Below are positions 1-5,170 of a DNA stretch of 8,361 nucleotides, piece by piece. Source of the stretch: Acidobacteria bacterium RIFCSPHIGHO2_01_FULL_67_28 (lineage in GTDB: Bacteria > Acidobacteriota > Terriglobia > Acidiferrales > 2-02-FULL-67-57). Both the position numbers and the translations under genes were made by a program. Within the stretch, counting starts at the first letter, position 1. Each line of letters opens with the position of its first letter. The notes beneath the pieces are model-generated. The model did not search any database. It saw nothing but the letters and a program-made list of their open reading frames with translations, and had not been told where the DNA came from. Location of the stretch: positions 1-8,361 of the forward strand of contig MEKM01000182.1 in the NCBI GenBank assembly GCA_001766965.1, in the 5' to 3' direction.

Positions 1-2
1 TG

Positions 3-956
3 GCCGCGCGCGGCCCGGACGCCATGCTCGTCGCCGGCGGCACCGACGTCGTCCCCAACCTCCGCGCCGGCCTCTTCACCCCGCGGGCGGTGGTGGACTT
101 GAAGGGGTTGCGTGATTTGCGCGGGATTCGCTTCGACCCGGCGCGCGGGCTTGAAGTCGGCGCGCTGGCGACTCTGACCGCCGTGGCCGAGTCGCCCGTC
201 ATCCGCGCGCACTACCCGGTGCTGGCCGAGGCCGCCGCCACCGTCGCCAGCCCCGTGCTGCGCAACATGGGGACGCTCGGCGGCAACCTCTGCCTCGAGA
301 CCCGCTGCCTTTGGTACAACCAGTCCTACGTCTGGCGGAAGGCCTTGGGGTTCTGCCTGAAGAAAGACGGCGCCATCTGCCACGTCGCGCCCGGCGGGCA
401 GCGCTGCTGGGCGGTCTGGTCGGGCGACACGGCGGCGGCCCTGCTCGCGCTCGACGCCGAAATCGAAATCACCAGCCCGCGCGGCGCGCGCCGGCTCCCG
501 CTCACAGAGTTCTACAAGGATGACGGGATGGACCGCCTGCGGCTGGCCCACGATGAAATCCTGAGCCGGGTGTTCGTGCCCGCGCGCACGGCCGGCTACC
601 GCGGCACCTACCAGAAGTTGCGCATCCGCGGCTCGATTGACTACCCGCTCGCCGGCGTGGCGGTGGCGATGAAGCTCGAAGACGGCGTCTGCCGCGACGC
701 GCGCCTGGGGCTGACGGCGGTCAATCCCGCGCCAATGCTGGTAACCGAAGTGAATGAACTTCTGCGCGGCCAGCGCTACTCCCCGGAGGTGGTCGAGGCG
801 GCGGCGCAAGCCGTCATCCGCACCGGCAAGCCGCTCAAGACCAGCGTCTCCACGCCCGAGTACCGCCGCGAAATGCTGCGGGTGTTTACTCGCCGCGCGC
901 TGACGCGACTCTGGAGCGGCCCGCCTGCCGGTCGGGCAGGCAACGGCCGGCACTGA
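3..956 (+). CDS. hcrB: 4-hydroxybenzoyl-CoA reductase, beta (FAD / [4Fe-4S]) subunit, 5' partial
   Basis: This is the FAD-binding subunit of a molybdenum hydroxylase of the xanthine oxidase family. The reading frame is open to the window edge and the first Met (base 24) sits within the FAD motif AGGTD, so the true start lies upstream, probably about 20 codons before the edge. Counting from that Met, AGGTD is at 4-8, RNMGTLGGN at 80-88, and SIDYPLAGVA follows in the C-terminal half. After the GGN motif comes an insert with C95, C111, C119 and C128. The spacings of 16, 8 and 9 match, as I recall, the cysteines that hold the extra [4Fe-4S] cluster of Thauera HcrB; ordinary xanthine dehydrogenase FAD subunits lack this insert. 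In the known enzyme the cluster relays electrons towards the Mo site for reductive removal of the para-hydroxyl of 4-hydroxybenzoyl-CoA. The Mo and 2Fe-2S subunits are not in the window. The last 13 or so residues are encoded by a palindrome and look like an added tail. Confidence 0.86.
   Translation, partial: AARGPDAMLVAGGTDVVPNLRAGLFTPRAVVDLKGLRDLRGIRFDPARGLEVGALATLTAVAESPVIRAHYPVLAEAAATVASPVLRNMGTLGGNLCLETRCLWYNQSYVWRKALGFCLKKDGAICHVAPGGQRCWAVWSGDTAAALLALDAEIEITSPRGARRLPLTEFYKDDGMDRLRLAHDEILSRVFVPARTAGYRGTYQKLRIRGSIDYPLAGVAVAMKLEDGVCRDARLGLTAVNPAPMLVTEVNELLRGQRYSPEVVEAAAQAVIRTGKPLKTSVSTPEYRREMLRVFTRRALTRLWSGPPAGRAGNGRH
923..941. repeat. GC-rich palindrome at the 3' end of hcrB
   Basis: GCCTGCC at 923-929 pairs perfectly with GGCAGGC at 935-941 around a 5-nt loop, giving a 7-bp GC-rich stem within the last codons of hcrB. 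It encodes the Pro/Gly/Ala-rich end of the protein (PPAGRAG). No T-tract follows and the next gene starts 16 nt after the stop codon, so it is not a canonical terminator. It may be a small REP-type palindrome or a 3' stability hairpin. Confidence 0.5.
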
Positions 957-972
957 ACGTCTCTTTTTCGCT

Positions 973-1824
973 ATGCAAAAAGTGATCGACATCCACGTGC
1001 ACATGCAGCCGCTGGAGATGATGAAGCCGGAGTGCGTGGCGACCATCCGGGCAAAACAGAAGGACTTCGAGAGGATCCTGGAGCTGACGCGCGACCCGCG
1101 GAAGTTCGTCGCGCTGCTCGACGCCGAAGGCATCGAGCGCGCCGGCATCATCAACTACGTGGCGCCGGTGGTGATGGGCTTCACCGAAGAGGTGAACGAC
1201 TGGGCGGCGGCCTACGCCCGCGACTTCCGCGACCGCCTGCTGCCCTTCGGTTCGCTCGACCCCACCACGGTGAAGGACGCCGCCGCCTCGATGAAGCGCA
1301 TCCTCAACGACCTCCGCCTGCCGGCGCTCAAGCTCCACCCCCCGCACCAGCTCTTTTATCCCAACCAGTACCGCGACGGCCTGGCGGCGCTCGAGGTCAT
1401 CTATCGCCTTGCCGAGCAGGCGCGCCTCCCGGTGATGATTCACACCGGGACGTCCGTCTTCCCCGGCGCGCGCAACAAGTTCGCCGACCCCATCTATGTG
1501 GACGACGTGGCCGTGGATTTCCCCGACCTGCCGATCATCATCGCCCACGGCGGCCGGCCGCTGTGGATGGACACGGCCGTGTTCCTGGTGCGGCGCCACC
1601 CCAACGTCTACATGGACATTTCGAGCAGCCCGCCGCAGAATCTGTTGGAATATTTTCCGCGCCTCGAAGACATCGCCGACAAGGTACTGTGGGGCTCGGA
1701 CTGGCCGGGGCCGATGGTGCCGGGGATGAAGACCAACCTCGACCGCTTCTGCCAGCTGCCTTTGAGCGCCGAGGCGAAGCGGAAGATTCTCTACGACAAC
1801 GCCGCGCGCTTGTTCGGCCTGTAG
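973..1824 (+). CDS. Amidohydrolase family 2 (ACMSD-like TIM-barrel metalloenzyme)
   Basis: This 283-residue protein has the full layout of Amidohydro_2 (ACMSD-related) enzymes. The metal-binding H8-x-H10 lies in DIHVH on strand 1. LKLHPPH is at 119-125, H157 in MIHTG, H192 in IAHGG, and the final-strand Asp D243 in WGSDWPG. Family members are mostly zinc-dependent non-oxidative decarboxylases of aromatic or muconate acids (aminocarboxymuconate-semialdehyde, gamma-resorcylate and 2,3-dihydroxybenzoate decarboxylases) or C-C/C-O hydrolases. The exact substrate cannot be read from the sequence. Its position 16 nt after hcrB and before a crotonase gene makes a role in the same aromatic-acid pathway plausible, by inference. 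The start is the first Met, directly before the metal-binding strand as usual in the family. No good Shine-Dalgarno precedes it (the upstream stretch is pyrimidine-rich), so it may depend on coupling to hcrB translation. Confidence 0.85.
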   Translation: MQKVIDIHVHMQPLEMMKPECVATIRAKQKDFERILELTRDPRKFVALLDAEGIERAGIINYVAPVVMGFTEEVNDWAAAYARDFRDRLLPFGSLDPTTVKDAAASMKRILNDLRLPALKLHPPHQLFYPNQYRDGLAALEVIYRLAEQARLPVMIHTGTSVFPGARNKFADPIYVDDVAVDFPDLPIIIAHGGRPLWMDTAVFLVRRHPNVYMDISSSPPQNLLEYFPRLEDIADKVLWGSDWPGPMVPGMKTNLDRFCQLPLSAEAKRKILYDNAARLFGL

Positions 1825-1833
1825 CTCAAAGGG

Positions 1834-1846
1834 GTGTCATTCTGAG
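1834..1846 (+). repeat. Fragment of the REP-like repeat found at 5014-5157
   Basis: The 13 bases GTGTCATTCTGAG are identical to 5013-5025, the outer end of the long inverted repeat between the convergent genes. After these 13 bases the similarity stops. The fragment fills part of the 34-nt gap between the amidohydrolase and the enoyl-CoA hydratase genes and runs into the Shine-Dalgarno of the latter. Confidence 0.55.
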
Positions 1847-1849
1847 GAG
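1844..1849 (+). promoter_or_regulatory. Ribosome binding site of the enoyl-CoA hydratase gene
   Basis: GAGGAG ends 9 nt before the ATG at 1859, a normal spacing and the clearest Shine-Dalgarno on the plus strand. It fixes the start of the enoyl-CoA hydratase and partly overlaps the repeat fragment at 1834-1846. Confidence 0.7.
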
Positions 1850-1858
1850 ATAAGGCGC

Positions 1859-2638
1859 ATGGGCAAATACAAGACCATCCTGCTGGAAGTGGGCGAGGGC
1901 ATCGCCACGCTCACCATCAACCGCCCCGAGGTGCGCAACGCGCTGGGCTTGGAGACGGTGGAGGAAATGCACGCGGCGCTCAAGGAGCTCGCGGCGCGCG
2001 ACGACCTTCGCGTGCTCATCCTCACCGGGGCGGGCGAGAAGGCGTTCGTCTCCGGCGCCGACATCCGCGAGCTGCGCGAGCGCGGCCGCCGCGAAGGCCT
2101 GGAGGGCATCAACCAGAAACTTTTCACCGCCATCGAAAACTTCCCCTGGCCGGTGATTGCCGCAGTCAACGGCTACGCCCTCGGCGGCGGCTGCGAGCTG
2201 GCGCTGGCTTGCGACCTCCGCATTGCGGCCGAAGAGGCCAAATTCGGCTTCCCGGAGACTTCGCTCGGCATCGTCCCCGGCGCCGGGGCCACGCAGCGCC
2301 TGCCGCGGCTGGTCGGGTGGGGCAAGGCCAAGGAGCTTATCTTCACGGGCGAGACTTTCGACGCCCGCGAGGCGCTGCGCCTCGGGCTTGTGACCCAGGT
2401 TGTCCCTCGCAGTGAATTGATGGCGGCGGCGCGGGCGCTGGCGGAGAAAATCCTCGCCCGCGGGCCGCTGGCCACGCGCCTGGCCAAGCTGGCGCTCAAC
2501 ATCTCGGCGCGCACCGGCCTCGACGCGGGCCTCGAGTTCGAGCGCCTGGCGCAGACCATTTGTTTCGAGTCGAAGGACAAGGTCGAGGCCATGACCGCCT
2601 TCCTCGAGAAGCGCAAGCCGAAGTTTACCGGCGAATAG
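1859..2638 (+). CDS. Enoyl-CoA hydratase / crotonase family protein
   Basis: This 259-residue protein is a canonical crotonase. The first oxyanion-hole segment is FVSGADIREL at 63-72. The second is GYALGGGCELALACD at 105-119, which carries the first catalytic Glu, E113. FGFPETSLGIVPGAGATQRL at 129-148 holds the second, E133. Both glutamates needed for syn-hydration of 2-enoyl-CoA (E144 and E164 in rat mitochondrial hydratase) are therefore present. This favours a true hydratase over an isomerase or a dehalogenase. The C-terminal EAMTAFLEKRKPKFTGE is the usual end of short-chain hydratases. At 259 residues it is too short for the ring-opening hydrolase BamA/Oah of benzoyl-CoA degradation. The substrate could be a fatty or ring-derived enoyl-CoA; the nearby hcrB points to the latter, but only by context. 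The stop lies 2 nt before the next gene. Confidence 0.92.
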   Translation: MGKYKTILLEVGEGIATLTINRPEVRNALGLETVEEMHAALKELAARDDLRVLILTGAGEKAFVSGADIRELRERGRREGLEGINQKLFTAIENFPWPVIAAVNGYALGGGCELALACDLRIAAEEAKFGFPETSLGIVPGAGATQRLPRLVGWGKAKELIFTGETFDAREALRLGLVTQVVPRSELMAAARALAEKILARGPLATRLAKLALNISARTGLDAGLEFERLAQTICFESKDKVEAMTAFLEKRKPKFTGE

Positions 2639-2640
2639 CC

Positions 2641-3168
2641 ATGAGCGGCTGGGACGACAAGATCGTGCTCGAGCAGGGCGACCTGACCGAGGCCGCAGTG
2701 GACGCCATCGTCAACGCCGCCAACAACGACCTCGAGCTGGGCGGCGGGGTGGCCGGCGCCATCCGCCGCAAGGGCGGCCCGGCGGTCCAGGAGGAGTGTG
2801 ACCACATCGGCTCGATTGCCATCGGCGAGGCGGCTCTCACTACGGGCGGGAAGCTCAAGGCCCGCTATGTCGTCCACGCTGCCAGCATGCAGCTGGGCGG
2901 GCGGACGACGGCCGAGTCGCTCCGCGCCTCGACGCGGAACTCGCTTTCGCGCGCCGCCGAGAAGAACTTGAAGACCATTGCCTTCCCGGCCGTGGGCACC
3001 GGCATCGCCGGCTTTCCTATGCGCGAGTGCGCGGAAATCATGCTCGAAGAAGTCGTGCAACACCTGAAAGGAAAGACTTCGCTCCAGCAGGTCCGCTTCG
3101 TGCTTTTTGATGCCCCGGCGCTTGAGTCTTTCCGCCAAGTCTGGGCGGAGAAACGGAAACACCTGTGA
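2641..3168 (+). CDS. Macro domain protein (ADP-ribose binding / hydrolase type)
   Basis: This 175-residue protein is essentially one macro domain. GDLTEAAVDAIVNAANNDLE at 13-32 is the adenine/ribose-binding segment, with D21 in the position that contacts adenine and NAAN at 25-28. The GGGVAGAI loop at 34-41 and the phosphate-binding loop PAVGTGIAGFP at 116-126 follow. Such domains bind ADP-ribose, and many remove it from proteins or deacetylate O-acetyl-ADP-ribose. The segment after strand YVVH reads AASMQ rather than the common TVGP, so I would not assign O-acetyl-ADP-ribose deacetylase activity without testing. The chosen ATG gives GDLT near the N terminus as in the family; the frame runs further upstream, but only as overlap with the hydratase gene. 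It starts 2 nt after the hydratase stop with no clear Shine-Dalgarno, and its TGA overlaps the next start as GTGA, so translational coupling is likely on both sides. Confidence 0.9.
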   Translation: MSGWDDKIVLEQGDLTEAAVDAIVNAANNDLELGGGVAGAIRRKGGPAVQEECDHIGSIAIGEAALTTGGKLKARYVVHAASMQLGGRTTAESLRASTRNSLSRAAEKNLKTIAFPAVGTGIAGFPMRECAEIMLEEVVQHLKGKTSLQQVRFVLFDAPALESFRQVWAEKRKHL

Positions 3169-3605
3169 AGCCGCTGCGCCTGCTGTTCGTATGCACGGGA
3201 AACCGGGCGCGCAGCCAGATGGCCGAAGGCTGGGCGCGGCAGCTCGCGCCGCCGGGGGTCGAGGTCATGAGCGCCGGCACGCAGCCGAACCCGAAGGGCG
3301 TCCACCCGCTGGCCATCGAGGTGATGAAAGAAAAAGGAGTGGACATCAGCCGGTACCGGCCGAAGGCGTTGCGCGAGCTTGCCGGCGAGTTCGACTACGT
3401 CATCACGGTTTGCTCGGAGGCCGACGCCGCCTGCCCCACGCTCCCCGCGCGGCGCGCGCGCCTGGCCTGGCACCTGCCCGACCCCGATGCGGCCACCGGC
3501 AGCGAAGCGGAAGTGCGCGAGTTTTTCCGGCGCATCCGCGACGAGCTGGAGCGGCGCCTGCGCGAGTTTTTCGGCCGGCCGCCCTTTGCCCTGGCTGCGC
3601 CATGA
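3165..3605 (+). CDS. arsC: Arsenate reductase, thioredoxin-coupled ArsC (LMW-PTP fold)
   Basis: This 146-residue protein has the low-molecular-weight tyrosine phosphatase fold. The N-terminal P-loop is C10-TGNRA-R16-S17 (CX5RS). Two further cysteines, C83 and C90, sit in VCSEADAACPTLP, matching the C82/C89 pair of Staphylococcus aureus pI258 ArsC. D106 in the LPDPD segment is the likely general acid. The three-cysteine relay is what separates thioredoxin-dependent arsenate reductases from plain LMW phosphatases, so reduction of arsenate to arsenite in the cytoplasm is the best call. No arsR, arsB/acr3 or arsM is in the window, so any efflux partner must lie elsewhere. The GTG start overlaps the preceding stop (GTGA) and gives the standard family N terminus. 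The C-terminal tail after about residue 135 is slightly longer than in the short ArsC proteins. A phosphatase role cannot be fully excluded. Confidence 0.87.
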   Translation: MKPLRLLFVCTGNRARSQMAEGWARQLAPPGVEVMSAGTQPNPKGVHPLAIEVMKEKGVDISRYRPKALRELAGEFDYVITVCSEADAACPTLPARRARLAWHLPDPDAATGSEAEVREFFRRIRDELERRLREFFGRPPFALAAP

Positions 3606-3874
3606 GCGAGCGCGTGGAGAAGGTGCGGGGGGAGCTCGAGCAGTACGAGCACCCGCTGTTTGCCTTCAGCGCGCGGGCCGAGGGCGAAGACATCGCCGTC
3701 GAGATCCGCTTCAAGGACGCTTCGGCTCCGGTCCACGTCTACGAGTTCACGCTGCGGGCGCGGGAGATCGACAGCCCCCAGTTCTGCTGGAATTTCCAGC
3801 GGCAGCTCTACGACTGCCTGCACGACTACGTGGTCGAGATGTTCACCCGCAACCCGCAGATGAAGACTTACTGA
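3602..3874 (+). CDS. Conserved-looking small protein of unknown function (90 aa)
   Basis: I do not recognise a named family. The ATG overlaps the arsC stop as ATGA, and the stop lies 4 nt before the methyltransferase ATG, so this is a genuine member of the transcription unit rather than a chance frame. The protein is soluble, with no signal peptide or membrane segment. It has an acidic, helix-prone N terminus (1-16), a beta-rich middle with alternating charged and hydrophobic residues (about 30-55, including VYEFTLRARE), and an aromatic-rich C terminus at 58-82 (SPQFCWNF, QLYDCLHDYVVEMF). C62 and C72 are the only cysteines, ten apart, too few for a classical zinc ribbon. The aromatic C-terminal helix looks like a binding surface. 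A small adaptor or partner of a neighbouring enzyme is possible, but nothing in the sequence proves it. Confidence 0.75.
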   Translation: MSERVEKVRGELEQYEHPLFAFSARAEGEDIAVEIRFKDASAPVHVYEFTLRAREIDSPQFCWNFQRQLYDCLHDYVVEMFTRNPQMKTY

Positions 3875-3878
3875 GCCC

Positions 3879-5003
3879 ATGGGCTCTCCCGGCCGCACTG
3901 CGCTCACCGATGTTCTGGTTGACCGCATCGCGCGCGCCGGGCCGCTGACCTTCGCGGCCTTCATGGAAGCCTGCCTCTACCATCCCGAGCACGGCTACTA
4001 CACCCGCCGCGTCCCCGCGACGGGCCCGCGCGACTACGTCACCAGCCCCGAAGTCGGCCCGCTCTTCGGCCGGCTGCTGGCCTGGCAGTTGCGGGAGATG
4101 TGGGAGCTACTGGGCCGGCCGGGGCGCTTCGATCTGGTCGAGTGCGGCGCCGGCCGCGGCGCGCTGGCGGCGGGGATCTTGGAGGCGGTTCACGCGAAGG
4201 CGCCCGACTTCGCCGCCGCGCTGCGCGTCACGCTGATCGAAGTGAGCCCGCGGCTGCGGGAGCAGGCGCAGGCCGCGCTGGAGGGGCAGGGCGAGAGAGT
4301 TGCAATCGTCGAGCAGCTACCCGCGGGCGTCTCCGGCTGTTTGCTGTCAAACGAGCTGGTGGACGCGCTGCCGGTGCATCGCCTGGTGCGGCGCGGGCGA
4401 GGCCTGCGGGAGAGTTACGTCAGCGCCCGCGGCGGAGAGCTGGCTGAAGTAGAAAGCGAGCCGTCGTCGCCCGCGCTGGCGCGTTACCTCGAGCGCTACG
4501 GCGCTCCTTTGCAGGAGGATCAGCATGCCGAAATCAACCTGGCGGCGCTCGACTGGCTGCAGCAGGCCGCGGCGGCGCTCGAGCGCGGATTCCTCCTGAC
4601 GATTGACTACGGCTACCGCGCCCGCGAGCTCTACGGGGCGGCGCACCAGCGCGGAACACTGCTCGCCTACCGCGAGCACCGCACGAGCGAAAACTGGTTG
4701 TCGTGGCCGGGGGAGCAGGATTTGACCGCGCAGGTCAACTTCACCGCGCTCGAAGAGCGCGGGCGGGAGCTCGGTCTGACAGCCCTCGGCTATGTGCCCC
4801 AGGCGCAGTTCCTGCTGGGGTTGGCGCGGGCGAGCGGTGTCGTGGAACAGTTGGAGAAGGAAGCGGACACGCCCGAGGCGCGGGCCACGCGCAACCAGCT
4901 CAAGCAGCTCATCCACCCGGAAGGCATGGGCGAAGCCTTCAAGGTGCTGGTGCAGGCGAAGGGCGTTGCCGGCTCGCGCTTGAGCGGTCTCCAGCCGCTC
5001 TAG
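3879..5003 (+). CDS. SAM-dependent methyltransferase, MidA/NDUFAF7 family (COG1565)
   Basis: This 374-residue protein matches the usual length and layout of the family. It opens with an N-terminal entry segment (MEACLYHPEHGYYT, 29-42) and YVTSPEVGPLFGRLLA (53-68). The SAM-binding motif I follows at 87-95 (VECGAGRGA). SNELVDALPVH is at 157-167, IDYGY at 242-246, RGTLLAYREH at 258-267, DLTAQVNF at 281-288 and a closing MGEAFKVL. These motifs are specific to the family that includes human NDUFAF7, which dimethylates an arginine of the complex I subunit NDUFS2, and Dictyostelium MidA. The substrate of bacterial members is not settled as far as I know; complex I (NuoD) is a natural candidate. It starts 4 nt after the small gene with no clear Shine-Dalgarno, so translation is probably coupled. 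It is the last gene of the plus-strand cluster. Confidence 0.88.
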   Translation: MGSPGRTALTDVLVDRIARAGPLTFAAFMEACLYHPEHGYYTRRVPATGPRDYVTSPEVGPLFGRLLAWQLREMWELLGRPGRFDLVECGAGRGALAAGILEAVHAKAPDFAAALRVTLIEVSPRLREQAQAALEGQGERVAIVEQLPAGVSGCLLSNELVDALPVHRLVRRGRGLRESYVSARGGELAEVESEPSSPALARYLERYGAPLQEDQHAEINLAALDWLQQAAAALERGFLLTIDYGYRARELYGAAHQRGTLLAYREHRTSENWLSWPGEQDLTAQVNFTALEERGRELGLTALGYVPQAQFLLGLARASGVVEQLEKEADTPEARATRNQLKQLIHPEGMGEAFKVLVQAKGVAGSRLSGLQPL

Positions 5004-5013
5004 CCCTCTCTTG

Positions 5014-5067
5014 TGTCATTCTGAGCGAAGCCCTTCGACTTCGCTCAGGGCAAGCGAAGAATCTCAA
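5014..5067 (+). repeat. REP-like unit, copy A
   Basis: Copy A runs from TGTCATTCTGAGCGAAGCCC to AGCGAAGAATCTCAA with a 19-nt middle (5034-5052). Its middle repeats the CTTCGCTCAG complement of its own head, so the copy can fold on itself. Confidence 0.7.
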
Positions 5068-5086
5068 TCGGAGAAAAGAGCAACGT

Positions 5087-5157
5087 TTGAGATTCTTCGC
5101 TCCGCCCGCAGGGTCTCCCCAACGGTTGGCTGTGAACGGGCTTCGCTCAGAATGACA
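5087..5157 (-). repeat. REP-like unit, copy B (inverted)
   Basis: Read on the minus strand this unit has exactly the same first 20 and last 15 bases as copy A, but its middle (5102-5137) is 36 nt and unrelated to that of copy A. Conserved ends around a variable centre are what one expects of a repeat family whose ends are under selection or recognised by an enzyme. Confidence 0.7.
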
Positions 5158-5170
5158 ACAAAAAAAGGCG

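Larger units (their letters stand above)
5014..5157. repeat. Composite inverted REP-like element between convergent genes
   Basis: This 144-bp element fills most of the only gap (5004-5170). Its outer arms, 5014-5033 and 5138-5157, are perfect 20-base inverted repeats (TGTCATTCTGAGCGAAGCCC). An inner pair, 5053-5067 and 5087-5101, is a perfect 15-bp stem (AGCGAAGAATCTCAA) with a 19-nt loop, extended outwards by GGGC/GCCC (5048-5051 with 5104-5107). A competing local hairpin pairs 5021-5030 with 5039-5048. No transposase or ORF is inside, so it is non-autonomous. Lying between the stops of two convergent units, its transcript would fold strongly from either side and could end or protect both mRNAs. 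No U-tract follows the hairpin on the plus strand, and on the minus strand the T-run (5160-5166) precedes it, so it is not a classical intrinsic terminator. Confidence 0.88.

Noticed and set aside
886..1599. 237-codon minus-strand frame opposite the amidohydrolase
   Set aside because: The translation is low-complexity and His/Arg/Val-rich; the plus strand carries a complete metal-site pattern.
2560..2640. Earlier ATG in frame with the macro domain gene
   Set aside because: It lies inside the hydratase coding region and adds residues not seen in macro domain proteins. The ATG at 2641, 2 nt after the hydratase stop, fits better.
2173..3162. 329-codon minus-strand frame opposite the hydratase and macro genes
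   Set aside because: It spans two well-supported plus-strand genes and has no family motif.
5158..5170. A-rich/T-rich stretch as an intrinsic terminator
   Set aside because: On the minus strand the T-run comes before the hairpin, and on the plus strand the hairpin is followed by A residues, so neither direction has the hairpin-then-U-tract order.
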